Positions 25,855 to 35,322 of a DNA stretch of 64,000 bases are shown piece after piece. The first letter of the stretch is position 1, and each line of letters begins with the position of its first letter. The notes beneath the pieces are model-generated. The model was not told where the DNA came from. It saw only the letters and a list, made by a program, of their open reading frames with translations, and did not search any database. Made by a program: the position numbers and the translations under genes. Origin of the DNA: Flavobacterium araucananum (GTDB lineage Bacteria; Bacteroidota; Bacteroidia; Flavobacteriales; Flavobacteriaceae); assembly GCF_002222055.1 (NCBI RefSeq), contig NZ_MUGS01000004.1:124001-188000 (forward strand), in the 5' to 3' direction.

Positions 25855-28113
25855 ATGAAAAAAATGCTAATCTCAGCAATCTGTATGGCAGTCTTTCCCA
25901 CTTTAGACGCTTACTCCCAAGAGGATAAAAAACAACAAAAAGCAACCGATTCGATAAAAACGGTTACCAAGATTGTAGAAACAGACACCAAAGAAGAAAA
26001 AAATAGAAACGTAATGCTTAATGCGGCAAACAACTCAGGGCCGCGTGATGTAAATATTGGCTTACCATCGACTGTGGGCGGCATCACGATTCAGGAAAAC
26101 GATTTACCCGTTGTATATTATTTCTGGCCGGAACTACCCAACAGAACCTGGAGACAGAGTAAAAGTTTGGGACGCACAGGATTATTAAAAATTGGAGAAG
26201 CCGCGATTACAACCGGAGATTTAGGTTTTGCCGTAAACTCCTATACCAAACTAGGAACAGATAAACTGGAAATCAACGGTAATTTCTCCGGATCAAGTTT
26301 TGGCTGGATGAAAGGCGACCTTAATGTTTCAGGCCCGTTAAGCAAAGGATGGTCCTATACGATGGGTGCTTATGCGAATTTTGATCCCAATTCTTTCGAT
26401 TTAAAATTTGCCAAATATTCTGACCGAACGCAAATATACAGAGCCGGACTAACTAAGAAATTTAACAACGGAAAAGGACAAATTAGCTTTTTGTATAAAT
26501 ATGCAAACTCGGCTTCCTTGACCAATTATGCTGTTTTTAAATATAAAGAAGGCGGAAAAGTCGAAGAATACAATGATTTTAAAATTGGTCGTGATTCGTA
26601 TATCGTCAACGACGGAACGATGAAATTTAAAGATATCCTGACCGGCGAAACCAAATTTGCCGATATGGGCGGGAGCGATGCAGCAACAACCTCGCACACC
26701 TTTGATATTTTAGGAAATTATGATTTGGCAAACGATTGGAAATTCAATTTCTCGACACGTTTCAGAACCTCAAAAGCTTCTCAATTGATCGCTATCCCGT
26801 TAAGTATTTTTCAGGGAACAGCAGCAGATAATTTTACCTACGAAGCTACAGGTCAGCCGTATGTAGGAAATGTAAATTCGATGTTAGGGTTATATACAGA
26901 CGGAACGCCAACCACAACTGTTTTATCCCGATTTGAAATTAAAAAGAATCTCGAGAAACACAAATGGAGAATTGGATTGTTAGAGTATTATTATAATGTA
27001 GATCAATTTACGTCAAGCCGTTCTTTCTTTAATCAGACTGTAAGTGCAAATCCGGATAAATTGGTTCGTAATACTCCCGGAGGAACTTCGAATACAGATG
27101 CTGACGGATTTTACAATTATAATGTTGGTGGAGAATACCACAATGGTTTCGAAAATAAATTATCCGGATATTTCTCTGATAACTGGACTGTTTCTGATCG
27201 TTTGACTTTGGCTTATGGTGTAAATTTAAGATACCACAAACTAAAAGGCGATTATTACCAAACGCCAAGAACACCAAATTTAGTTTTTGATCCCAGCCAA
27301 AAAAGCTATTTCGATAACAATTGGTTTCATTTAGGAGGTTCTGTCAACGCCGTTTACAAAGTAACTAAAAGTGCGGGAATCCTTGCCGATTTTACTTATA
27401 CAGAAAAAAACGGACAATTAGAAAGTTATTCAGGATCTGTGGCGCCAAATCTGGCTAAGACCAAAAGTCCTTTAGCTGCTTTTGGATTGTATTACAATCA
27501 GGAAAAATTTAGCCTTGTTTCGCAGGCAACTTACCTGACCAGAAATAATTATCAGGCAAGATTAAACCTGGTAAATCCTGCAAATGCAAGTCAGTCAGAG
27601 GTTGCAACCGTTTTTTATGACATTCAGACTTTAGGCTGGACGACTGATATTGTGGCAACTCCGTTTAAGGGATTTAGCCTGCATTATCTGATTACTTTTC
27701 AGGATCCGGTTTATAAAAATTATGATTTCTCGGCTTTTGGAAACAACTACTCTTATAACGATAAAAACGTGTTAGAAATTTCGAAAGTATTAATGGAAAT
27801 TGATCCAAGTTATACCTACAAAGACTTTAAGGTTTGGGCAAGTTTCCGTTATTTCAGCAAGCAATATGCCAACCTTACCAATGCCTTATTTTTTGCGCCA
27901 AGATGGGAAACTTTTGGAGGTGTAAACTATAAGATCAACGATCATTTTGATATTGGCATCACAGCAGTAAACTTCCTGAACCAAACCGGAGCAAAAGGAA
28001 CAATCAATGGAGCCGAATTAATTACAGATGCTTCGGCATATTATGACAAGCTTTTGGTAGGATCTTACATTCGTCCGTTTACTTTGGAAGCTTCACTCAA
28101 TTTCAGATTCTAA
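25855..28113 (+). CDS. TonB-dependent receptor-like outer-membrane barrel of the GH3 operon
   Basis: A 752-residue outer-membrane protein with a signal peptide (about residues 1-21). A reduced plug-like region (about 55-140, GPRDVNIGLPSTVGG and TTGDLGFAVNSYTKLGTDKLEI) leads into a long barrel of alternating aromatic strands that ends in FTLEASLNFRF, the typical C-terminal Phe signature. It lacks the CarboxypepD_reg domain of SusC proteins and has no SusD partner, so it belongs to a different TonB-receptor class. A GH3 enzyme gene follows 10 bases later, so import of an oligosaccharide or aryl glycoside is likely. The substrate cannot be read from the sequence. Confidence 0.82.
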   Translation: MKKMLISAICMAVFPTLDAYSQEDKKQQKATDSIKTVTKIVETDTKEEKNRNVMLNAANNSGPRDVNIGLPSTVGGITIQENDLPVVYYFWPELPNRTWRQSKSLGRTGLLKIGEAAITTGDLGFAVNSYTKLGTDKLEINGNFSGSSFGWMKGDLNVSGPLSKGWSYTMGAYANFDPNSFDLKFAKYSDRTQIYRAGLTKKFNNGKGQISFLYKYANSASLTNYAVFKYKEGGKVEEYNDFKIGRDSYIVNDGTMKFKDILTGETKFADMGGSDAATTSHTFDILGNYDLANDWKFNFSTRFRTSKASQLIAIPLSIFQGTAADNFTYEATGQPYVGNVNSMLGLYTDGTPTTTVLSRFEIKKNLEKHKWRIGLLEYYYNVDQFTSSRSFFNQTVSANPDKLVRNTPGGTSNTDADGFYNYNVGGEYHNGFENKLSGYFSDNWTVSDRLTLAYGVNLRYHKLKGDYYQTPRTPNLVFDPSQKSYFDNNWFHLGGSVNAVYKVTKSAGILADFTYTEKNGQLESYSGSVAPNLAKTKSPLAAFGLYYNQEKFSLVSQATYLTRNNYQARLNLVNPANASQSEVATVFYDIQTLGWTTDIVATPFKGFSLHYLITFQDPVYKNYDFSAFGNNYSYNDKNVLEISKVLMEIDPSYTYKDFKVWASFRYFSKQYANLTNALFFAPRWETFGGVNYKINDHFDIGITAVNFLNQTGAKGTINGAELITDASAYYDKLLVGSYIRPFTLEASLNFRF

Positions 28114-28123
28114 ATTATGTATT

Positions 28124-30433
28124 ATGAAAAAAATAATTATTACAGCGGGTTTAGCATTTTTGATTAGCGCAACAGGACAAGCGCAACAGGAAAATTTTAA
28201 GATTGTAAAAAACAATAAAGGTGCCGATTTGGGATATTCTCCCGAATCCGGCATCAAAATTTTGACGGTAAACGGCAAACAATTTAAAGATTTAAACAAA
28301 AACGGAAAGCTGGACAAATACGAAGATTGGCGTCTTCCGGCAGAAGAAAGAGCTAAGGATCTGGCTTCAAAAATGACTGTAGAACAAATTGCAGGTTTGA
28401 TGTTGTACAGTCGCCATCAGGCTTTGCCGGCGGGAGTTTCAGGTTATAATGCCGGAACCTACAACGGAAAAGTGTTTCCGGAAAGTAATGCCAACCCGTA
28501 TGATCTGACAGATCAACAAAAAGCGTTTTTAAAAGAGGATAATCTTCGTCATGTATTGATAACAAAAGTACAAAGTCCTGAAGTAGCCGCTTTATGGAAC
28601 AATAAGATGCAGGCTTTTGTAGAAGGAATTGGTTTGGGAATCCCGAGTAATACCAGTACAGATCCTCGTCATACAGCAAATGTTACGTCTGAGTTTAACG
28701 GTGGAGCAGGAGGAGAAATCTCGATGTGGCCGGACGGTTTAGGAATGGCATCGACTTTTGATCCTAAAATTGTAGAACAGTTTGGACAAATTGCAGCCAA
28801 AGAATATCGCGCTTTAGGGATTGCAACGGCATTATCGCCACAAATCGATTTAGGCTCTGAGCCCAGATGGTACAGGATTTCAATGACTTTTGGCGAAAGC
28901 CCGGCGCTTACCAGAGATATGGCACGTGCTTATATCGATGGTTTTCAAACTTCTTACGGTAAGGACGAAATCAAAGATGGTTGGGGATATAAAAGTGTAA
29001 ATGCGATGGTAAAGCACTGGCCAAGCGGTGGTGCCGAAGAAGGTGGTCGTGACGGGCATTGGGCATACGGAAAGTTTGCCGTTTATCCCGGAAATAATTT
29101 ACAGCAACACATTGATCCCTTCGTGAATGGCGCTTTCAAATTAAAAGGAAAAACAAGCAAAGCATCGGCGGTTATGCCTTATTATACGATCACTTTTGAT
29201 CAGGATAAAAAATACAACGAAAATGTAGCCAACGGTTACAGCAAATATATTATTACCGATTTATTAAGAGATAAATACGGTTACGACGGCGTAGTTTGTA
29301 CAGATTGGCTGGTGACGGGAGAAGAAGGAAAAACACCTAATGTTTTTGCCGGAAAACCCTGGGGTGTAGAGAATCTTTCGATTGTAGAAAGACATTATAA
29401 AGCGATTGTTGCCGGAGTAGATCAATTTGGTGGTAACAATGACAAAAAGCCGGTTCTGGAAGCCTATCAAATGGGTATTAAAGAATTTGGAGAACCCTTT
29501 ATGAGAGCGCGTTTTGAAAGATCTGCCGTTCGCTTATTGAAGAATATTTTCAGAGTAGGACTTTTTGAAAATCCCTATCTCAATATAGCCGAAACAAAAG
29601 CAATTGTTGGAAATCCTGAGTTTATGAAAGCCGGTTACGAAGCACAACTAAAATCTGTAGTATTGCTGAAAAACAAAGCATCGGTTTTACCCTTAAAAGA
29701 AAAGAAAACAGTTTTTATTCCGAAGATTTATACCGCTTCAACCAAAGATTGGTGGGGTGTTGCAAGTCAGCCCAAGTTAGAATATCCTGTAAACTTAGAA
29801 TTGGTTAAGAAATATTATAAGGTAACCGAAGATCCGTCTAAAGCTGATTTTGCGATTGTTTTTGTAACAAGTCCACAAAGTCTGGAAGGCGGTTATGATC
29901 TAAACGACAGAACGGGCGGAAGCAATGGTTATGTGTCAATCTCGTTACAATACGGGACGTATACAGCAACTAATGCCAGAACAAAAAGTATTGCCGCAGG
30001 AGATCAGGTTATTGACCCAACCATTACAGACAGGACCTATAAAAATAAAACAGTTACCGTTGCCAACACTATGGACTTGAGAACGATTCTGGATACCAAA
30101 GACATGATGAACGGAAAACCCGTTATTGTATCGGTTACAGCTTCTAAACCAATGATTTTTAATGAATTTGAGAGAAAAGTTGACGGAATTGTCTTAAATT
30201 TCGGAGTCTCTACGCAAGCGGTATTAGATATCATTTCCGGAAAGGCAGAACCATCAGGCTTATTGCCGGTACAGATGCCCGCGAATATGGAAACCGTAGA
30301 AAAACAATTTGAAGATGTTCCGTTTGATATGGATTCGCACAAAGACAGCGAAGGAAATGTTTACGATTTTGCTTTTGGGTTAAACTGGAATGGTGTTATA
30401 AAAGATGCCAGAACAGAAGCTTATAAGAAGTAA
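28124..30433 (+). CDS. glycoside hydrolase family 3 protein (variant without Fn3 tail)
   Basis: A 769-residue exported GH3-family protein, probably a beta-glycosidase. After the signal peptide comes a short EF-hand-like loop (DLNKNGKLDKYEDW, about residues 57-69), then the GH3 N-terminal barrel. The putative nucleophile is Asp394 in GVVCTDWL, and the KHxxG-type substrate loop reads KHWPSGGAEEGGRDG. The C-terminal GH3 domain follows (about 500-740), but the usual Fn3-like tail is absent. It is co-transcribed with the outer-membrane receptor (10-base gap). Compared with the GH3 at 31588 it is strongly diverged, so the two probably split different linkages. Confidence 0.9.
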   Translation: MKKIIITAGLAFLISATGQAQQENFKIVKNNKGADLGYSPESGIKILTVNGKQFKDLNKNGKLDKYEDWRLPAEERAKDLASKMTVEQIAGLMLYSRHQALPAGVSGYNAGTYNGKVFPESNANPYDLTDQQKAFLKEDNLRHVLITKVQSPEVAALWNNKMQAFVEGIGLGIPSNTSTDPRHTANVTSEFNGGAGGEISMWPDGLGMASTFDPKIVEQFGQIAAKEYRALGIATALSPQIDLGSEPRWYRISMTFGESPALTRDMARAYIDGFQTSYGKDEIKDGWGYKSVNAMVKHWPSGGAEEGGRDGHWAYGKFAVYPGNNLQQHIDPFVNGAFKLKGKTSKASAVMPYYTITFDQDKKYNENVANGYSKYIITDLLRDKYGYDGVVCTDWLVTGEEGKTPNVFAGKPWGVENLSIVERHYKAIVAGVDQFGGNNDKKPVLEAYQMGIKEFGEPFMRARFERSAVRLLKNIFRVGLFENPYLNIAETKAIVGNPEFMKAGYEAQLKSVVLLKNKASVLPLKEKKTVFIPKIYTASTKDWWGVASQPKLEYPVNLELVKKYYKVTEDPSKADFAIVFVTSPQSLEGGYDLNDRTGGSNGYVSISLQYGTYTATNARTKSIAAGDQVIDPTITDRTYKNKTVTVANTMDLRTILDTKDMMNGKPVIVSVTASKPMIFNEFERKVDGIVLNFGVSTQAVLDIISGKAEPSGLLPVQMPANMETVEKQFEDVPFDMDSHKDSEGNVYDFAFGLNWNGVIKDARTEAYKK

Positions 30434-30440
30434 TTTTTAG

Positions 30441-30634
30441 CCATTGAGACACAAAGTTTTATTTAATGTCAAGGATTAAAAAAAGGAAAAAATGTTTCAT
30501 GCAGAGTTTTTTTGTTTCACGCAGATTTAAAAAAGATTTAAGCTGATAAACGCAGATTATTTATTTTCAAATTAAAATCTGCTCAATCTGCAAAATCTGT
30601 GTTAAACAAAAAAACTTTGCGACTTTGCAAGATT
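30441..30634. repeat. fold-back intergenic repeat of the CGCAGATT type
   Basis: The 239-base gap between the GH3 gene and the esterase holds repeated CGCAGATT words and their complements (AATCTGC, three copies), and is bordered by ACAAAGTTTT and AAAACTTTGCG. A similar arrangement occurs at 53588-53815. These look like copies of a dispersed flavobacterial intergenic repeat. Confidence 0.55.
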
Positions 30635-30672
30635 AAATTAAACAGTTAATTAAATTAAGTACCACAAATCAC

Positions 30673-31560
30673 ATGAAAAACAAAATAATACTCTTAGTCA
30701 CTTTCTGTATGCTTTTAAGCACGACCGTAAAAGCACAGGAAAGCATAAAACTATACGCCGGTAAAGCACCGGGATCTGAAAACTGGACACAAAAAGAAGC
30801 CCAAATGTATTCAGATCTGTTTAAGACAGAAGTTGTTTACAATGTAACCGATCCGTCTTTGTTGGTTTATCAGGTTCCAAAAGGAGTTAAAAATACCGGA
30901 ACAGCAATTGTAATCGCTCCGGGCGGAGGTTTCCAGAGTTTGTCGATAAACAGAGAAGGAAAAGAATTGGCCGAAATTTTGAGCAAAAAAGGAATCACAG
31001 CTTTCGTTTTAAAATACCGTTTGAACAAAACCGAAACCAATGATCCTGCAAGAGAAATGATGGACAAATTGAAAGACAGGGCTGCTTTTGAAAAAAACTC
31101 CTTAGCGACTATAAAGTTAGCAGCACAGGACGGAAAAACGGCCTTGAAATATGTTCGTGATAATGCCTCAAAATACGGAATTGATACTAAAAAAACAGGA
31201 ATCATTGGATTTTCGGCAGGAAGTACAGTCGCGATGGAAACGGTTTTGGAAAATACACCGGATCAATTGCCGGACTTTGTAGCCAATATTTACGGAGGTC
31301 CAAGACCGGAACTTCTGACTGTTGCCACGCCTGAAAAAAAGATCCCAATGTTTGTTTGTGCCGCCAGCGATGACCAGTTAAAACTAGCTCCAAGAAGTAT
31401 TCAGATGTATACCAAATGGCTGGAATCCGGACAAAGTGTCGAATTGCACGTGTACGCAAAAGGCGGACATGGTTTTGGGACCGGAAAACAAAATTTGCCG
31501 GTAGATTCATGGGAAACCCGTTTTGAAGAATGGCTCACACAGCAAGGATTTCTAAACTAA
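30673..31560 (+). CDS. exported alpha/beta-hydrolase (carbohydrate-esterase-like)
   Basis: A 295-residue secreted alpha/beta hydrolase with a signal peptide ending near residue 22 (TVKAQ). The nucleophile elbow is G-F-S-A-G with Ser181; the acid is Asp233 or Asp234 (AASDDQL) and the base is His266 (KGGHGFG). The oxyanion loop is IVIAPGGGF. The arrangement matches BD-FAE or acetyl-xylan-esterase-like proteins found in polysaccharide loci, so removal of acyl groups from plant glycans is the likely role. It lies between two GH3 genes on the same strand and presumably acts with them. The exact ester is unknown. Confidence 0.85.
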   Translation: MKNKIILLVTFCMLLSTTVKAQESIKLYAGKAPGSENWTQKEAQMYSDLFKTEVVYNVTDPSLLVYQVPKGVKNTGTAIVIAPGGGFQSLSINREGKELAEILSKKGITAFVLKYRLNKTETNDPAREMMDKLKDRAAFEKNSLATIKLAAQDGKTALKYVRDNASKYGIDTKKTGIIGFSAGSTVAMETVLENTPDQLPDFVANIYGGPRPELLTVATPEKKIPMFVCAASDDQLKLAPRSIQMYTKWLESGQSVELHVYAKGGHGFGTGKQNLPVDSWETRFEEWLTQQGFLN

Positions 31561-31587
31561 TAAAGAGACTATTTAAACTATCTATAT

Positions 31588-34038
31588 ATGAAAAACAAAA
31601 TTATAAAAACAGCAAGAGTATCGCTTTTGACCGCATTGGTACTCTCTAATTTATCATGGAATACAGTTCCTGCTGATGAAACAAATCCACCGGTTCTTAC
31701 CGTAAAAGGATTTAAATTTTTTGATTTAAACAAAAACGGGAAATTAGATCCCTGGGAAGATACCCGTCTTTCTGTCGATCAGAGGATTGATGCCATCATC
31801 AAACAAATGACCAATACCGAAAAGGCCGAATTGCTGATTGGTACGGGAATGCCCGGAATTGAAGTTCTTACAGGTCCTGTAGGAGATTCTAAGCAAGGTT
31901 TGGTTCCCGGAGCAGCAGGAGGAACCGCTGCTTTTGAGCGATTTGGAATCCCCGCAACTGTTGTTGCAGATGGTCCAGCGGGCTTAAGAATTGCCCCAAC
32001 GAGAGAAAATGATTCGAAAACTTATTATGCAACCGCTTTTCCGGTAGGAACAGCCTTGGCTTCGACCTGGAATAAAGCACTTTTAGAAGAGGTGGGAAAA
32101 GCAATGGGTAATGAAGTAAAAGAATATGGTGTAGACGTTTTGTTGGCTCCCGCTTTAAATATTCATAGAAATCCGCTCAATGGAAGAAACTTCGAATACT
32201 ACTCTGAAGATCCATTGATTTCAGGAAAAACAGCAGCAGCGATTGTCAACGGAATTCAGTCGCAGGGCGTAGGAACTTCGATCAAACACTTTGCAGTTAA
32301 TAATGAAGAAACCAACCGTTTGACCATTAATGCACACGTTTCTGAAAGAGCGATCAGAGAAATATATCTGAAAGGTTTCGAAATCACGGTAAAAGAAGCA
32401 CAACCATGGACGATAATGTCTTCGTACAACAAACTAAATGGCGAATATACTTCTGCCAGAAAAGATTTGCTGACGGAGGTTTTAAGAAATGAATGGGGTT
32501 TTAAAGGGATCGTAATGACGGACTGGTTTGGAGGTTTTCCGGGTTTTGAATCGATAAGAGACGGTTCAAACTCTGACGTTGTAAAACAAATGATTGCCGG
32601 AAACGATCTTTTGATGCCGGGAATTCCGGTTCAGAAAAAAGCATTGATTGAGGCTTTAGACTCGGGTAAATTATCTCAGGAAGTAGCGAATAAAAATGCG
32701 AAAAGAATTTTAGAATATATTTTTCGTACACCAACTTTTACAAAATATAAATACAGCAATAAACCGGACTTAACCAAAAATGCCGAAGTAACAAGAAATG
32801 CTGCTGCCGAAGGAATGGTTTTGCTTAAAAATGATAAAAATACCTTGCCTTTTGACAACAAACAAAAAGAGGTTTCCTTATTTGGTGTTACTTCGTATGC
32901 CTGGATTACAGGTGGTACAGGGAGCGGAAGTGTAAACAACAAACACACCGTTTCTCTTTTAGAAGGATTAACTGCGGCAGGTTATAAATTAGACAAAGAA
33001 CTGGTCGATTTGTATAAACCCCACGCCGAAAAAGAAGTTGTAGCCGAAAAAGAAAGAAGAAGAGCAAGAGGAATTTTGGCTTTGCCGGAAAGACTTCCTG
33101 AAATGAAAATGGATGATGCTTTTATTGCTAAAAAAGCAGCAAGTTCTGAAATTGCTTTCGTGACCTTAGGAAGAAATTCCGGAGAAGGCGGAGACAGAGT
33201 GGTTGATAATGATTTTAATGTAGCAACAGAAGAGATTGAAATGCTGGATAAAATCTCGAAAGCTTTTCATGAAAAAGGAAAAAAGGTAGTTGTAATTTTA
33301 AATATTGGCGGTGTTATCGAAACAGCTTCATGGAAAGACAAAGTAGATGCTATTTTACTGGCATGGCAGCCAGGTCAAGAAGGCGGTCATTCTGTGGCGG
33401 ATGTGGTTTCAGGAAAAATAAATCCATCAGGAAAATTGACGATGACGTTCCCTGTGAAATATTCTGATACACCATCGGCAAAAAACTTTCCCGGAATTCC
33501 TGCGGATAATCCAAAAGAGGTAACGTATCAGGAAGGTGTTTATGTTGGATACCGTTATTACAATACTTTTAATGTAAAACCATCTTACGAATTTGGTTTT
33601 GGAAGTTCGTATACGACTTTTGATTTTACGGATGTAAAACTAAGCGCACCCACTTTTAATACCACATTGACAGTTTCTGTGACAGTAAAAAATACCGGCA
33701 AAGTTGCCGGAAAAGAAGTCGTGCAGGTCTATCTGTCGGCTCCATCAAAATCTATCGATAAGCCTAAAGAAGAATTGAAAGCTTTTGGAAAAACAAAAGA
33801 ACTTAAACCCGGCGAAAGTGAAACTCTAAAACTGACTTTATCGCCTAAAGATCTGGCTTCGTTTTTAGAAAGTAAAAGCGCTTGGATTGCCGAGGCCGGA
33901 ACGTATCAGGTTTTGGTTGGAGCTTCTTCATCAGATATTAAAAAAACAGCTGATTTTAAAGTAACAAAAGAAATTACAGTAGAAAAAGTGAAGAAATCTT
34001 TCGAATTAGATTCAAAGTTTACAGAGCTTAAACCGTAG
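31588..34038 (+). CDS. glycoside hydrolase family 3 beta-glycosidase with Fn3-like tail
   Basis: An 816-residue exported GH3 enzyme of the beta-glucosidase/beta-xylosidase type. It has a signal peptide, the EF-hand-like loop FFDLNKNGKLDPWED (about residues 45-59), an N-terminal barrel with the nucleophile Asp312 in GIVMTDWFGG, KHFAVNNEE (the conserved KH substrate loop), the C-terminal domain with TLGRNSGEGGDR, and an Fn3-like domain (about 680-790, SVTVKNTGKVAGKEVVQVYL). Architecture and length match the family. It ends the operon, 27 bases after the esterase gene, and is closed by a terminator. Confidence 0.93.
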   Translation: MKNKIIKTARVSLLTALVLSNLSWNTVPADETNPPVLTVKGFKFFDLNKNGKLDPWEDTRLSVDQRIDAIIKQMTNTEKAELLIGTGMPGIEVLTGPVGDSKQGLVPGAAGGTAAFERFGIPATVVADGPAGLRIAPTRENDSKTYYATAFPVGTALASTWNKALLEEVGKAMGNEVKEYGVDVLLAPALNIHRNPLNGRNFEYYSEDPLISGKTAAAIVNGIQSQGVGTSIKHFAVNNEETNRLTINAHVSERAIREIYLKGFEITVKEAQPWTIMSSYNKLNGEYTSARKDLLTEVLRNEWGFKGIVMTDWFGGFPGFESIRDGSNSDVVKQMIAGNDLLMPGIPVQKKALIEALDSGKLSQEVANKNAKRILEYIFRTPTFTKYKYSNKPDLTKNAEVTRNAAAEGMVLLKNDKNTLPFDNKQKEVSLFGVTSYAWITGGTGSGSVNNKHTVSLLEGLTAAGYKLDKELVDLYKPHAEKEVVAEKERRRARGILALPERLPEMKMDDAFIAKKAASSEIAFVTLGRNSGEGGDRVVDNDFNVATEEIEMLDKISKAFHEKGKKVVVILNIGGVIETASWKDKVDAILLAWQPGQEGGHSVADVVSGKINPSGKLTMTFPVKYSDTPSAKNFPGIPADNPKEVTYQEGVYVGYRYYNTFNVKPSYEFGFGSSYTTFDFTDVKLSAPTFNTTLTVSVTVKNTGKVAGKEVVQVYLSAPSKSIDKPKEELKAFGKTKELKPGESETLKLTLSPKDLASFLESKSAWIAEAGTYQVLVGASSSDIKKTADFKVTKEITVEKVKKSFELDSKFTELKP

Positions 34039-34061
34039 CATGTTAGTTAATTATTGTTAGT

Positions 34062-34101
34062 AAAAAAGCCTTTGAAACATTTGTTTTTAAAGGCTTTTTT
34101 T
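34062..34101 (+). terminator. rho-independent terminator of the GH3 operon
   Basis: AAAAAAGCCTTT pairs with AAAGGCTTTTTT across a 15-base loop, with a T-run. It lies in the convergent gap before the small gene at 34105 and may serve both strands. Confidence 0.85.
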
Positions 34102-34104
34102 GTC

Positions 34105-34218
34105 TTATCCTGATTTTGCTAACCGGCTACCCTTTTTTAAATCTTCTACTTTAATATATAGAAAACGAAAAACGAAAAAACCAATTGTTACTAGAAAAAA
34201 TAATATGATTTTCTTCAT
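34105..34218 (-). CDS. 37-residue single-pass membrane peptide
   Basis: A short reading frame on the minus strand that encodes MKKIILFFLVTIGFFVFRFL and a further 17 residues ending in LAKSG. Residues 4-22 form one hydrophobic helix with a Lys-rich start, so it is either a small membrane protein or a signal-peptide remnant. It is the last gene of the effector and lipoprotein array and stops just before the terminator at 34062-34101. The gene is real on balance because it starts with a clean ATG, has codons like its neighbours and fills the gap, but it has no recognisable family. Confidence 0.45.
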   Translation of the reverse strand: MKKIILFFLVTIGFFVFRFLYIKVEDLKKGSRLAKSG

Positions 34219-34277
34219 TTTTACGATATCAAGTTTTATTTAATTATTCTGATTTATTCATACTTTTAAATTATGTA

Positions 34278-34712
34278 TCAATTTTTCAAGAAACCTTCTC
34301 CTTCTGTAAATTCAACACCATCAATTTTATATATTCTTATAAAAGGTGTTCCTACAGTTGTTTCGACACAAACTTCTTCTGTTCCAGTTATGTAATGTGA
34401 TGCATTTTTCAAATTTAAATATATAGTATCCGTTTTATAGATTGTATCTACTTTAAAAAATTTAAATTTAACTAATGTTCTATTTTTAGAAAGTTTTTGA
34501 ATGACTTCTAAATGACCTTTATTAATTATACTATCATTGCGTTTTACAAAAAATTGCAGATTTTTAATTTCATTTTCATTTATTCTTTCTATTTGAAGCG
34601 AAGTATAGTTATACGATAAAACATACTCTTTACAAGTATATTCTCTCTTGCATCCCATTAAAATAAGAATAAAAAGAAATATAATTTTATTTTTTAAATT
34701 TGATGTATACAT
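34278..34712 (-). CDS. small lipoprotein 4 of the effector array (candidate immunity)
   Basis: A 144-residue lipoprotein with signal peptide and lipobox FILILMGC (Cys20). I cannot assign a family. The mature part is predicted to be mainly beta strands (LQFFVKRNDSIINKG, YKTDTIYLNLKNAS). The frame extends 8 codons upstream, but those codons lie in the leader shared by all four lipoprotein genes, so the ATG at 34712 is used. Its body is not clearly similar to the other three. It sits 38 bases after lipoprotein 3 and is probably co-transcribed. An immunity or accessory role is inferred only from the array. Confidence 0.65.
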   Translation of the reverse strand: MYTSNLKNKIIFLFILILMGCKREYTCKEYVLSYNYTSLQIERINENEIKNLQFFVKRNDSIINKGHLEVIQKLSKNRTLVKFKFFKVDTIYKTDTIYLNLKNASHYITGTEEVCVETTVGTPFIRIYKIDGVEFTEGEGFLKN

Positions 34713-34750
34713 GATAATTGCTTTAAAATGATTCAATAGAAATACATCTT

Positions 34751-35284
34751 TTACTTTATAACTTTTCCTAATTTTGTTGGAATTTCAATGCTTAATGGCG
34801 CATTTTTATTATCTAATTGATGACCGTTAACAACAAATGATTTTATGTTATTCATTATTATCCATTTTTTTCTACCTCTATCGGCAATTGTATCTATCTC
34901 GTCTTGAATGTCTGTTATTTTATATTCAAGACTGTCATTAATGGTTAACTTTATATCATAATTTATTTGTCCTATATAAGAAATATATGGAGTTAATGTC
35001 ATTTGGTCATTGTAAGGTGAAGTTGGTATTTTTTTATTCAATTTATCATATTTTGGCAAACAGTTAATATTTGTGTCAAAATCAGAATTACTATTAATCA
35101 ATTTTTTAAAATTGGAGTTTTTTTCATATTTTTCGTAGACAATCTTTTTAGGACATACTACTGAATTCCATTCTCGAAGATTAATTGAAAAAAAGGAATC
35201 TTCGTATTTTTTATATTCGTCTCCATAACAACTTGTAAAAAAGCAAATAATTCCAATTAAACTAATATACCTCAATGTACCCAT
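34751..35284 (-). CDS. small lipoprotein 3 of the effector array (candidate immunity)
   Basis: A 177-residue lipoprotein (lipobox ICFFTSC). The mature domain is a clear paralogue of the next gene upstream: both share LREWNS, CPKKIV-EKY, NSNFKK, YIGQINYDIKL-like and NDSLEYKITDI blocks, KWIIMNNIKS, and the ending IPTKLGKVIK. The domain family is unknown to me. The start is set at 35284 because the sequence just before it is the conserved leader. Outer-membrane or periplasmic lipoproteins next to a type VI-like effector often neutralise that effector, which is my working hypothesis. Confidence 0.75.
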   Translation of the reverse strand: MGTLRYISLIGIICFFTSCYGDEYKKYEDSFFSINLREWNSVVCPKKIVYEKYEKNSNFKKLINSNSDFDTNINCLPKYDKLNKKIPTSPYNDQMTLTPYISYIGQINYDIKLTINDSLEYKITDIQDEIDTIADRGRKKWIIMNNIKSFVVNGHQLDNKNAPLSIEIPTKLGKVIK

Positions 35285-35322
35285 AATAATTACTTTTAAA
35301 TGATTCAATAGAAATACATCTT

